Shown: one piece after another, positions 1 through 15,276 of the stretch
Numbering within the stretch: the stretch's first letter is position 1
Layout of the letters: every line of letters starts with the position of its first letter
DNA from: Rubricoccus marinus
Lineage (GTDB): Bacteria; Bacteroidota; Rhodothermia; Rhodothermales; Rubricoccaceae
DNA length: 51,821 bases
Assembly: GCF_002257665.1 (NCBI RefSeq)
Contig: NZ_MQWB01000001.1
Span: forward strand, 1,074,741 to 1,126,561
Direction: 5' to 3'
Program-made: the position numbers and the translations under genes
Notes under the pieces: model-generated
Databases searched by the model: none
Told to the model about the DNA's origin: nothing
Seen by the model: the letters and a program-made list of their open reading frames with translations, nothing else

Positions 1-231
<231 letters not shown>

Positions 232-239
232 TAGCCGAA

Positions 240-270
240 CGCCTCTGGCGAAAGCCAATCGCCAGAGGCG
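240..270 (+). terminator. Hairpin made of an inverted decamer pair after tuf
   Basis: An 11-base perfect stem (CGCCTCTGGCG, 240-250, with CGCCAGAGGCG, 260-270) and a 9-base loop begin 9 bases after the tuf stop. Both arms are copies of the window-wide decamer. No strong T-run follows, so it may only attenuate or mark a processing point between tuf and tRNA-Trp. Confidence 0.55.
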
Positions 271-283
271 CGTATCTTATGGC

Positions 284-313
284 CCGCCAGTGTCCGACTC
301 CGGGCACTGGCGG
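284..313 (+). other. Strong hairpin just upstream of tRNA-Trp
   Basis: Arms 284-295 and 302-313 pair over 12 positions (one G-T pair) around a 6-base loop. The structure ends 8 bases before the tRNA. It is unrelated to the decamer. It could steer 5' processing of the tRNA from the tuf transcript or act as a second attenuator; neither role is shown. Confidence 0.5.
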
Positions 314-321
314 TGCTATCT

Positions 322-394
322 ACCAGCGTAGCTCAATTGGCAGAGCATCGGTCTCCAAAACCGAGGGTTGCAGGTTCGAGTCCTGCCGCTGGTG
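322..394 (+). tRNA. trnW: tRNA-Trp (anticodon CCA)
   Basis: The cloverleaf is complete: acceptor ACCAGCG (322-328) pairs with CGCTGGT (387-393), the D-stem is GCTC/GAGC, the anticodon stem is TCGGT/ACCGA with loop CTCCAAA and anticodon CCA at 355-357, and the T-arm is GCAGG-TTCGAGT-CCTGC. The discriminator is G394. The 3' CCA is not encoded, so it must be added. The gene lies between tuf and secE, a common arrangement. Confidence 0.97.
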
Positions 395-456
395 CCTCGC
401 TGACCTCGGTCAGCGCTTTGTCCGACCCCAACTCCCGCGTTCGGGACCCTGAGAGA

Positions 457-657
457 ATGGCTACGCAAACCCAGACCCCCGCCAAGTCGACGTCCTACAT
501 CCAGGAGGTCCTTAAGGAGTCCAAAAAGGTGAACTGGCCGAAGCGCCGCGAGTTGATCAACAACACGGTGCTCACGCTCGTGTCGGCGCTGGCGGTCTCG
601 CTCTTCATTTTCGGAGCGGACCAAGTCATCAGCACGCTTCTCTCGTACATCTACTAA
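457..657 (+). CDS. secE: Preprotein translocase subunit SecE
   Basis: A 66-residue SecE of the short single-span type, which clamps SecY in the inner-membrane SecYEG channel. Residues about 18-35 form the amphipathic stretch (EVLKESKKVNWPKRRELINNT, with the conserved KVxWP element), followed by one membrane helix (VLTLVSALAVSLFIFGADQVI). The same frame stays open upstream into tRNA-Trp, so the start is placed at ATG 457, preceded by the purine-rich GAGAGA. nusG follows after 36 bases and a decamer palindrome. Confidence 0.93.
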   Translation: MATQTQTPAKSTSYIQEVLKESKKVNWPKRRELINNTVLTLVSALAVSLFIFGADQVISTLLSYIY

Positions 658-669
658 ATCCGACCTGCG

Positions 670-685
670 CCTCTGGCGCCAGAGG
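670..685. repeat. Decamer palindrome between secE and nusG
   Basis: CCTCTGGCGCCAGAGG, a full head-to-head pair of the window-wide repeat, fills half of the 36-base secE-nusG gap and ends 8 bases before the nusG ATG. It can form a hairpin but has no T-run. Confidence 0.9.
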
Positions 686-693
686 ATTCACCT

Positions 694-1236
694 ATGGCTC
701 TCCTTCAAGTCCGCAAGTGGTACGTGCTCCGCACCTTCTCCGGTCACGAGAAGAAGGTCAAGGAGCACCTCGAGAGTGAGGTCGAGCGCCTTGGCCAGCA
801 GGAGAAGCTCGGCGACATCGTGATCCCGACGGATACGGTCTTCGAGATGCGGGGCGGCAAAAAGCGCACGCGCGAAAAGACGTCGTTCCCTGGCTACATC
901 CTGATCCAGGCACTGATCGATCCCTACATCAAGGAGATCATCTCGGGCGCGCCGAGCACGATCGGATTCCTGGGCGTCGACGGTGAGGCTACGCCGCTAC
1001 CTCCGCACGAGGTAAACCGGATCCTCGGCATGATGGACGAGGACAAGTCTGAGCAGCCGGAGATCCCATTCAAGGAGGGCGACGCCGTCAAGGTGGTGGA
1101 CGGTCCGTTCAACACGTTTACGGGCTTCGTCGAGGAGGTGTACCCGGACAAGATGAAGGTCCGCGTCATGGTATCTATCTTCGGCCGCAAGACGCCGCTG
1201 GAGTTGGACTACCTCCAGGTCGAGCACGAGGGCTAG
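694..1236 (+). CDS. nusG: Transcription elongation/antitermination factor NusG
   Basis: A 180-residue NusG, normal length. The N-terminal NGN domain shows the typical KWYVLRTFSGHEKKVKEHLE start and the FPGYILI motif. The C-terminal KOW domain (about 125-180) carries FKEGDAVKVVDGPFNTFTGFVEEV and KVRVMVSIFGRKTPLELDYLQVE. It binds the RNA polymerase clamp, reduces pausing and links to Rho or S10. The start is ATG 694. The secE-nusG-rplK order is the standard one. Confidence 0.96.
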   Translation: MALLQVRKWYVLRTFSGHEKKVKEHLESEVERLGQQEKLGDIVIPTDTVFEMRGGKKRTREKTSFPGYILIQALIDPYIKEIISGAPSTIGFLGVDGEATPLPPHEVNRILGMMDEDKSEQPEIPFKEGDAVKVVDGPFNTFTGFVEEVYPDKMKVRVMVSIFGRKTPLELDYLQVEHEG

Positions 1237-1271
1237 GAGTCCTCGCTCTGCTCATCTCAGCCGTTCCCGCT

Positions 1272-1334
1272 CGCCAGAGGCGAGGGGGTGAACACGGCGC
1301 GAAACGTCGCGAGAGGCTCATCTCGCCTCTGGCG
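1272..1334 (+). other. Long-loop stem in the rplK leader
   Basis: CGCCAGAGGCGAG (1272-1284) and CTCGCCTCTGGCG (1322-1334) are perfect 13-base complements across a 37-base loop, in the 185-base gap between nusG and rplK. The core of each arm is a decamer copy, extended by three matching bases. It could be a terminator, an attenuator, or part of the ribosomal-protein leader. The rest of the gap shows no recognised motif. Confidence 0.5.
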
Positions 1335-1421
1335 TCTCGGTAGATTCCCCGTTCTGCGCTCCGGCGTAGAACCCACTAGCGCGGGAGCCCTTAGACCGGG
1401 CGTTTGCACCGCATACAATCG

Positions 1422-1859
1422 ATGGCAAAGAAGATCGACGGCTACATCAAGCTGCAGATCAAGGCAGGGCAGGCATCGCCAGCCCCACCGATCGGCCCAG
1501 CGCTCGGCCAGAAGGGCGTCAACATCATGGAGTTCTGCAAGGCGTTCAACGCCAAGACGCAGGACAAGATGGGTCTCGTGATCCCAGTCGTGATCACTGT
1601 CTTCGGCGATAAGAGCTTCTCGTTCATTACGAAGAGCCCGCCAGCTGCAGTCCTCCTGAAGATGGCCGCCAAGGTCCAGAAGGGCGCAGGCGACCCGCTC
1701 CGCGAGAAGATCGGCAAGGTCACGTGGGACCAGTGCCGCGATATCGCTCAGCAGAAGATGGAGGACCTCAACGCCACCGATCTCGACAACGCCGCTCGCA
1801 TGATTGCGGGCACGGCACGCTCGATGGGCCTCACGGTAACCGGCGCTCCGATCGCCTAA
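1422..1859 (+). CDS. rplK: 50S ribosomal protein L11
   Basis: A 145-residue L11. It starts [43 protein letters not shown] in the family style and has the proline-rich N-terminal domain (factor and thiopeptide site) and the C-terminal rRNA-binding domain with [10 protein letters not shown]. An earlier in-frame ATG at 1404 would add six unconserved residues, so ATG 1422 is chosen. rplA follows after a 145-base spacer containing decamer copies, a larger gap than usual for this pair. Confidence 0.95.
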   Translation: MAKKIDGYIKLQIKAGQASPAPPIGPALGQKGVNIMEFCKAFNAKTQDKMGLVIPVVITVFGDKSFSFITKSPPAAVLLKMAAKVQKGAGDPLREKIGKVTWDQCRDIAQQKMEDLNATDLDNAARMIAGTARSMGLTVTGAPIA

Positions 1860-2004
1860 GTCTGCCTCTTGCGCCAGGGGAGAGCCAATCGGGCACCCTC
1901 TGGCGGAGAGCTTCTGGCGCACGTCCGCGCCACCACTCGCGGGAGTCTGACGCCGACGGCACACGCCAGAGGCCGGACGCACGCACCGCACAACACACAC
2001 GCAC

Positions 2005-2727
2005 ATGGCCAAGAAAGGCAAGCGCTACACCCAAGCGGCTGAACTCATCGCGAGCGCGGTGGAGGACGCTGAAGGTGGGCTCCCCTTGGACACCGCAGCG
2101 GATCTCATCAAGAAGACCGCCCGCGCCAAGTTCGACGAGTCCGTCGATATCGATATCCGCCTCGGCGTTGACCCCCGCCACGCTGACCAGATGGTCCGCG
2201 GCTCGGTCGCGCTCCCTCACGGGACGGGCAAGGACGTCCGCGTTCTCGTCCTGACCAACGAAGGTCAGCAGGGCGACGCCCGCGACGCCGGCGCCGACCT
2301 CGTCGGCCTCGATGACTTCGTGGACAAGATCCAGAACGACGGGTTCACAGACTTCGACGTGATGATCGCCACGCCCGACGTGATGCCAAAGATCGGCCGC
2401 CTCGGTCGCGTTCTCGGTCCTCGCGGCCTGATGCCGAACCCTAAGTCCGGCACGGTCACGACGGACGTTGCCGCTGCAGTCAAGGCGGTCAAGTCTGGTC
2501 AGATCGACTTCCGCGTCGACAAGACCGGCATCGTGCACACCTCGATCGGCAAGTCGTCCTTCTCGACGGAGCAGATCCACGAGAACGCACTCGCCTTCAT
2601 CAAGGAGATCGTCCGCCTTCGCCCGGCCGCCGCTAAGGGCGCCTACGTGAAGAGCGTCACGCTCTCTACGACGATGGGCCCGGCCGTTCCGGTCGACCGT
2701 TCCGTCGGCGCTTCCGCTGCCCGCTAA
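2005..2727 (+). CDS. rplA: 50S ribosomal protein L1
   Basis: A 240-residue L1, slightly longer than usual. It begins [15 protein letters not shown] and contains the conserved [41 protein letters not shown] and [14 protein letters not shown] blocks. L1 binds 23S rRNA at the L1 stalk and in many bacteria represses its own operon. The stop is 17 bases from the rplJ start, so rplA and rplJ are very probably co-transcribed. Confidence 0.96.
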   Translation: MAKKGKRYTQAAELIASAVEDAEGGLPLDTAADLIKKTARAKFDESVDIDIRLGVDPRHADQMVRGSVALPHGTGKDVRVLVLTNEGQQGDARDAGADLVGLDDFVDKIQNDGFTDFDVMIATPDVMPKIGRLGRVLGPRGLMPNPKSGTVTTDVAAAVKAVKSGQIDFRVDKTGIVHTSIGKSSFSTEQIHENALAFIKEIVRLRPAAAKGAYVKSVTLSTTMGPAVPVDRSVGASAAR

Positions 2728-2744
2728 CCCAAGCCTACCCAACC

Positions 2745-3275
2745 ATGCCGCTCACACGAGACCAAAAGGCGGAGGCGATCGAAGAGATCGAGGCGACGCT
2801 CAGCGAAGCCAACACCGTTTACCTCACCGACTACAAAGGCCTGACGGTCGACCAGGCGAACTCGCTTCGCCGGTCCTTCCGCGAGGCTGACATCCAGTTC
2901 CGCGTTCTCAAGAACACGCTCCTTCGGCGTGCGATGGAGAGCCGCGGCGGATTCGACGACCTGCTCGAGCAGCTCAACGGACCTACGGCCGTCGCCTTCA
3001 CGAACGACCCTGCAGCGCCCGCGAAGGTGCTGAAGAAGTTCCTGAAGGACAACGACGTCGAGATCCCGCACTTCAAGGGCGCTTACATCGACGGCGCGAT
3101 CTACCCCGAGGGGCAGCTCGATGCCCTCGCGGCTCTGAAGAGCAAGGACGAGCTCCTCGCCGACATCCTGGGCCTGCTCATGGCGCCGATCACGAACGTT
3201 GCCAGCGCACTCGGTGCGCAGGGCTCCGGCCTCGCGAGCGTCATCCAGCAGATCTCCGAGAAAGAAGAGGCCTAG
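2745..3275 (+). CDS. rplJ: 50S ribosomal protein L10
   Basis: A 176-residue L10, the base of the L7/L12 stalk. Typical features are the N-terminal rRNA-binding domain (TVYLTDYKGLTVDQANSLRRSFREADIQFRVLKNTLLRRA), AVAFTNDPAAPAKVLKKF, and the C-terminal helix region that binds L12 dimers. Only 17 bases separate it from rplA, too short for the classical L10-binding leader. A 161-base gap with a decamer palindrome separates it from rplL. Confidence 0.95.
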   Translation: MPLTRDQKAEAIEEIEATLSEANTVYLTDYKGLTVDQANSLRRSFREADIQFRVLKNTLLRRAMESRGGFDDLLEQLNGPTAVAFTNDPAAPAKVLKKFLKDNDVEIPHFKGAYIDGAIYPEGQLDALAALKSKDELLADILGLLMAPITNVASALGAQGSGLASVIQQISEKEEA

Positions 3276-3276
3276 G

Positions 3277-3292
3277 CCTCTGGCGCCAGAGG
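3277..3292. repeat. Decamer palindrome after rplJ
   Basis: CCTCTGGCGCCAGAGG begins two bases after the rplJ TAG and lies in the rplJ-rplL gap. It is a hairpin candidate without a T-run, so read-through to rplL is expected. The remaining bases before rplL (3293-3436) hold no recognised signal apart from a C-rich stretch next to the start. Confidence 0.85.
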
Positions 3293-3436
3293 TCGGCCTA
3301 CACTGGCTCGCCTCTAGCGCGACACCGTACGACGGGGCTCCGCCCCGATCCAGGAGCTCCGGCTCCGACTTCACTTCCACCTTAATACGCGGCGTAGCCA
3401 CTCTGGCTGAGACCGCCGCTGGAACCCCCCCAAGAA

Positions 3437-3814
3437 ATGGCTGACATCAACCAGATCGCCGAGTCCCTCGTCAACCTCACCATCAAGGAGGCCAACGACC
3501 TGCTGACCGTCCTCAAGGACGAGTACGGTATCGAGCCCGCCGCTGCCGCTGCCGTCATGGCTGGCCCCGCAGCCGGTGGCGACGCCGCTGCAGCCGAGGA
3601 GCAGAGCGAGTTCGACGTGATCCTCACCGCCGTTGGCGACAAGAAGATCAACGTCATCAAGGAGGTCCGCACCATCACCGGCCTCGGTCTCAAGGAGGCC
3701 AAGGAGCTGGTCGACGGCGCACCGTCCCCGATCAAGGAAGGCGCCACCAAGGAGGAGGCCGACGAGATCAAGGGCAAGCTCGAGGGCGCCGGCGCGACCG
3801 TCGAGCTCAAGTAA
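3437..3814 (+). CDS. rplL: 50S ribosomal protein L7/L12
   Basis: A 125-residue L7/L12. The N-terminal dimerisation helices ([28 protein letters not shown]) are followed by an alanine-rich hinge and the factor-binding C-terminal domain with [39 protein letters not shown] and ends in TVELK. This acidic, flexible stalk protein recruits elongation-factor GTPases. The start codon follows a C/A-rich stretch, not a Shine-Dalgarno sequence. A 384-base spacer to rpoB follows. Confidence 0.96.
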   Translation: MADINQIAESLVNLTIKEANDLLTVLKDEYGIEPAAAAAVMAGPAAGGDAAAAEEQSEFDVILTAVGDKKINVIKEVRTITGLGLKEAKELVDGAPSPIKEGATKEEADEIKGKLEGAGATVELK

Positions 3815-4198
3815 TCCGACGGGTCGAACACGTCGTCAGATGGTGCGTTCACGCGCGGTCTCTGGCGGCTGTCCGGCTCGATTCGCCCGCCTCGCGGACG
3901 GCGCCTCTGGCGCTTGACGTGGGGCGGGCGTTCGCGGCTTCTTCCGGGATGCATCCCGCCAGAGGCCGCACCACTCGGCGGGTTTGCCCCGTTGAGTCCA
4001 TCATCCCCCACGACAGGGACGGTGCTTGCAGGAACTCCGCACGCAAGCATCTGTATCTGCCCGTCGACTCCGCACCGGCGGAGAGGGATGCCGCGCATGG
4101 CGCGCCAGAGGCCCCGGCCGATGGCGATCCCGCTGCGCCCGCCCGTGCAGACGCACGGCGCGGATTCCTGCATCAGCGGTCACAACCCAAGGGTCCCC
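3815..4198 (+). other. rplL-rpoB spacer / probable rpoB leader
   Basis: The only gene-free stretch above 300 bases. It contains decamer copies near 3901, 3951 and 4101 (the first two can pair) and a separate hairpin (TGCTTGC 4023-4029 with GCAAGCA 4043-4049). One frame is open through it into rpoB, but the translation looks nothing like RpoB and is Pro/Arg-rich as expected of non-coding high-GC DNA. It may hold attenuation or processing signals that set rpoBC levels relative to ribosomal proteins. Confidence 0.5.
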
Positions 4199-8076
<3,878 letters not shown>

Positions 8077-8077
<1 letters not shown>

Positions 8078-8183
8078 GGGACTGAGGACTGAGAGCCCGC
8101 CTCTGGCGCCGGTGCCTCTGGCGCCAGAGGCCGGGCCTCTCGATCCCCACCCCCGTTCTGCAGTCCCCAACACCTAGTCCTCA
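8077..8183 (+). repeat. 7-base-period repeats and decamer palindrome between rpoB and rpoC
   Basis: The G of the rpoB stop TAG starts GGGGACT-GAGGACT-GAG (8077-8093). Two decamer copies and a full palindrome (8114-8131) follow. Directly before the rpoC start is a second 7-base-period run, GCAGTCC-CCAACAC-CTAGTCC (8160-8180). GGGGACTG (8077-8084) can pair with CAGTCCCC (8161-8168), and TGAGGACT (8083-8090) with AGTCCTCA (8176-8183), so the spacer could fold into alternative stems enclosing the palindrome. Confidence 0.65.
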
Positions 8184-8186
8184 ATT

Positions 8187-12566
<4,380 letters not shown>

Positions 12567-12608
12567 GCCTCTGGCGAATGGATGCGCCTCTGGCGCTGAA
12601 GAAGATCC

Positions 12609-12641
12609 GCGCCCCGGTCTCGCAAGAGGCCGGGGCGCTTT
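12609..12641 (+). terminator. Intrinsic terminator of the rpoBC operon
   Basis: GCGCCCCGG (12609-12617) pairs with CCGGGGCGC (12630-12638), followed by TTT, 43 bases after the rpoC stop. The stem is very GC-rich and not decamer-based. The T-run is short. Its position at the end of a long co-directional block before genes on the other strand supports termination. Confidence 0.7.
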
Positions 12642-12648
12642 GCGTTCG

Positions 12649-12666
12649 CGCCAGAGGCCTCTGGCG
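12649..12666. repeat. Decamer pair in tail-to-tail palindrome
   Basis: CGCCAGAGGCCTCTGGCG is the second way two decamers form an 18-base palindrome (sharing GC at the centre). It lies between the converging rpoC and small membrane-protein genes. Confidence 0.9.
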
Positions 12667-12781
12667 GGGCTCGGAGGCGGGGCATGGCCCAAACCCCTCT
12701 ACCCTGCAAGCGCCTCCCCAAGGGGAGAGGCTGAGTGTGCTCGCTTCTGGCGCCAGAGGCCGAGACCTACCTGCAAGAGGC

Positions 12782-13024
12782 TTACTCCTCGGTTGAGAGG
12801 CGTACGGCCTTGCCGCCCTCGCCCGGATCGTCCAGGCCCGTGCTGTCCACCCCTGCCTCGCGCGCTTCCCGCGCCTCGCGGCTGGTCTGAATACGCGCCT
12901 GCCACTCCTCGCTGCTCATACCGCGCTGGATGAAGTACGTGGCCGTCGCGATCAGCGTAACCGTGAGCAGGATGAACCCCGCGACGAAAAGCTTGGTGTT
13001 ACGGCGAGAGAGAGGGGTCGGCAT
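12782..13024 (-). CDS. Small single-span membrane protein, unknown function
   Basis: An 80-residue protein starting MPTPLSRRNTKLFVAG. After a short basic N-terminus comes one strong membrane helix (about residues 11-33, LFVAGFILLTVTLIATATYFI), then a charged, Arg/Glu-rich tail (SSEEWQARIQTSREAREAREAG) likely to be helical. A longer in-frame version would run back into pepT and lacks support. It lies 47 bases downstream of pepT on the same strand, so it may share its transcript. No family recognised. Confidence 0.6.
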   Translation of the reverse strand: MPTPLSRRNTKLFVAGFILLTVTLIATATYFIQRGMSSEEWQARIQTSREAREAREAGVDSTGLDDPGEGGKAVRLSTEE

Positions 13025-13071
13025 AGATCGAGAAGGCGCCGATGGCGCCAGGAGGGACGGCGCGCAAGAGG

Positions 13072-14367
13072 CTACTGGCGGCCCCAGGCGCGAACGAGCG
13101 CGTGCGTGTACGCCAGGGAACGCTCCAGATTCTGCACGGTGTTCCACTCGCGCACGCTGTGGAACTCGTGGCCGCCCGTGAACACGTTGGGCGTGGGGAC
13201 GCCCTTCTCGCTCAGCCGGGCCCCATCAGTCCCACCGCGGACGGGCTCCAACGCGAGGTCCATGCCCATCTCGCGCGCGGCCTCTTGCGCGACCGAGACG
13301 GCGCGCGGGTCCACGTCCTCGATGTACGCGAGCATGTTGCGGTAGCTCTCGCGGATGTCGACCTCCGCGCGAGATCCCGGATGGCGTTGCGCCGCGCCAG
13401 AGGCCAGCTCTCGCACAAGAGAGCGCTTTGCGTCCATGCCACTCCCGTCGAAATCGCGCAGGAGCACGCGGACTTCGGCGCGGACCACGTCGCCAGAGGC
13501 CGTGTGGGGGTGGAGGTAGCCTCCCCGGCCGTCGGTCGTCTCGGGCGCTTCGTGAGCGGGGCAGGAGGCGATAAAGTCCGCGGCGACGCGCAGCGCGTTG
13601 ACGAGGATGCCTCTGGCGTATCCGGGGTGGACGCCTACGCCGTGGAACGTCACGATGGCCTCGGCGGCGTTGAAAGTCTCCACGTTGAGGGAGTCCACGC
13701 CGCTGCCGTCCAGCGTGTACGCGACCTCGGCGCCCCAGCGCTCCAAGTCGAGGTGGTCCGTGCCTCGGCCCACCTCCTCGTCGGGCGTGAAAAGAAGCTG
13801 GATCGTCGGGCGCGGGGCAGGTCCTTCGCCTCTGGCGACGGCGTCGGCCTCGCTCGCGACGAGGTCTGCGGCAAGCTGGACGAGAACCGCCACGCCCGCC
13901 TTGTCGTCGCTGCCCAGCAGCGTGGTGCCGTCGCTCGTGATGAGATCGTGTCCGATGGCATCCGCCAGAGGCGGGCTCGTCGCGGGGCTCAGGTCGACCT
14001 CTGGCGCGCCCGGCAGCTCTATGCGGCCGCCGTTGTAGTCCGGGTGGATAAGTGGCGTCACATTCTCGCCCGGAGCGTCTGGGGACGTGTCCATGTGCGC
14101 GCACAGCCCGAGAGCGGGGAGCCGCGCCGCGGCCTCTGGCGCCAGAGGCGACGGCAGCGTCGCGTAGACGTAGCCCTCGTCGTCCATCTCGACGGATGTG
14201 GCACCGATGGCTCGGAGTTCGTTGACGAGGAGAAGCCCGAGGTCTTTCTGGCGCTCTGTCGTGGGTACCGCGGCCGAGTCGAAGTCGGACGTAGTGTACA
14301 CGCGGGCGTAGCGGCAGAAGCGCTCGGCAACGGGCGGAAGGGCGAACTCGGAGGCAGGGACCGGCAC
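13072..14367 (-). CDS. pepT: Peptidase T (tripeptide aminopeptidase)
   Basis: An M20B metallopeptidase that removes N-terminal residues from tripeptides in the cytoplasm. With the GTG start at 14367 it has 431 residues, near the family length. Zinc and catalytic residues are visible: HMD (H91, D93), GSDDKAG (D154), the EE pair in TPDEEVG (E197/E198), D220 and HEFHS near the C-terminus. The GTG is preceded by the C/T-rich leader TCCTCTCCCCTTCTCGTACC seen before other genes. An upstream in-frame GTG at 14469 would add a decamer palindrome as protein and is rejected. A decamer palindrome at 14132-14149 is inside the gene. Confidence 0.9.
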   Translation of the reverse strand: MPVPASEFALPPVAERFCRYARVYTTSDFDSAAVPTTERQKDLGLLLVNELRAIGATSVEMDDEGYVYATLPSPLAPEAAARLPALGLCAHMDTSPDAPGENVTPLIHPDYNGGRIELPGAPEVDLSPATSPPLADAIGHDLITSDGTTLLGSDDKAGVAVLVQLAADLVASEADAVARGEGPAPRPTIQLLFTPDEEVGRGTDHLDLERWGAEVAYTLDGSGVDSLNVETFNAAEAIVTFHGVGVHPGYARGILVNALRVAADFIASCPAHEAPETTDGRGGYLHPHTASGDVVRAEVRVLLRDFDGSGMDAKRSLVRELASGAAQRHPGSRAEVDIRESYRNMLAYIEDVDPRAVSVAQEAAREMGMDLALEPVRGGTDGARLSEKGVPTPNVFTGGHEFHSVREWNTVQNLERSLAYTHALVRAWGRQ

Positions 14368-14427
14368 GGTACGAGAAGGGGAGAGGAGAACGGGATTGGA
14401 CCGACGCGCGCGCAGAAGTTCCGCGGC

Positions 14428-14445
14428 GCCTCTGGCGCCAGAGGC
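14428..14445. repeat. Decamer palindrome in the pepT-tetR divergent region
   Basis: GCCTCTGGCGCCAGAGGC lies between the divergent pepT (GTG 14367) and tetR (ATG 14537) starts, with another decamer copy at about 14511. The 169-base region should hold both promoters, but no clear -33/-7 Bacteroidota-type boxes were recognised. Confidence 0.85.
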
Positions 14446-14536
14446 GATTTCCGACGTCAGCGGTGTCACGGTCCGCTAGGGAGTCTGCTCGTCGCGGACG
14501 GAGGGGAAGCGCGCCAGAGGCTGCTACCTTACCGCT

Positions 14537-15145
14537 ATGCCTCCGATCGCTCCTACGCGCGCCGCCACCGGCGCCGATCTCCGCCAGTCCATCCTCGACG
14601 AAGCGCGGCGCCTGCTCATCGATGTAGGGTACCCCAAGCTGTCCATGCGCAAAATCGCGGACGGCGTCGGGTGCAGCGCGACGAGCATCTACCTCCACTT
14701 CGAAAGCAAGGACACGCTGATCCACGCACTGATCGGGGAGGGAATGCGGAGCCTGTTCGGAGCGCTGCAAGCAGCGGACCCCGCAGGCGATCCGGTCGGT
14801 CGCCTCGCGGCGCTGAGCCGCGCCTACGTCGATTTCGGCCTGGACAACCCCGAACTCTACGAGGTGATGTTCCAACTCCACCCGGAGCGGATGGCGCGCT
14901 TCCCCGCCGAAGACTACCGTCGGGCGCGTCGCAATCTGGACCTCTTCGAAGACGTGCTGGCCTCTGGCGCCGAGGCGTCCGTGCTGGATGCCGAGCCCAC
15001 GCCCGAAGTCGCCGCGCACGCGCTGTGGACATCGCTCCACGGCCTCGTCTCGCTCCGTCTCGCCGAGCGCATCGACGTCCGCCTCGCCGCCGATGCCTTC
15101 ACCGATGCCGCGCTAGCTCGGACCGTCCGGGCCTTCCGCGCGTAA
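14537..15145 (+). CDS. TetR/AcrR family transcriptional regulator
   Basis: A 202-residue TetR-type repressor. The N-terminal DNA-binding domain (about 12-58) has the expected helix-turn-helix, LSMRKIADGVGCSATSIYLHFESKDTL. The C-terminal ligand domain resembles the WHG/TetR_C type, with LDNPELYEVMFQLHPE. It stands 131 bases upstream of an acyl-CoA ligase and two genes before an acyl-CoA dehydrogenase, so regulation of fatty-acid degradation by acyl-CoA is a reasonable inference. The effector cannot be read from sequence. Confidence 0.85.
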   Translation: MPPIAPTRAATGADLRQSILDEARRLLIDVGYPKLSMRKIADGVGCSATSIYLHFESKDTLIHALIGEGMRSLFGALQAADPAGDPVGRLAALSRAYVDFGLDNPELYEVMFQLHPERMARFPAEDYRRARRNLDLFEDVLASGAEASVLDAEPTPEVAAHALWTSLHGLVSLRLAERIDVRLAADAFTDAALARTVRAFRA

Positions 15146-15187
15146 CGGCTGAGGCCCCTGACCGTCTAAGCTCCGTTCGGTCCCCGC

Positions 15188-15205
15188 GCCTCTGGCGCCA
15201 GAGGC
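15188..15205. repeat. Decamer palindrome between tetR and fadD
   Basis: GCCTCTGGCGCCAGAGGC in the 131-base spacer. Downstream, GTTAAC-CGTACGTTC (15235-15249) contains an imperfect inverted repeat (ACCGTACGTT) about 30 bases before the fadD start. It is a weak candidate for the TetR operator or promoter. Confidence 0.7.
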
Positions 15206-15276
15206 CGCTACTTCGGCCGTGCGGGAGCCTGTGTGTTAACCGTACGTTCATTCCACTTCCTCGGCCCCGCCACCCT

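Noticed and set aside
3914-4198. N-terminal extension of RpoB
   Set aside because: The frame is open, but the 95 residues are Pro/Arg-rich, contain decamer translations and do not resemble any RpoB.
12660-12781. Small gene between rpoC and the membrane-protein gene
   Set aside because: Only decamer-rich low-complexity frames are present, without conserved features; the GC-rich hairpin and repeats explain the stretch.
14368-14469. Longer pepT starting at GTG 14469
   Set aside because: The extra 34 residues include a translated decamer palindrome (ASGARG) and the C/T-rich leader typical of non-coding sequence before starts.
13042-15276. Very long reading frame running into fadD on the plus strand
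   Set aside because: It runs antisense through pepT and in another frame through tetR; high-GC DNA often has such open shadow frames. Homology begins at 15277.
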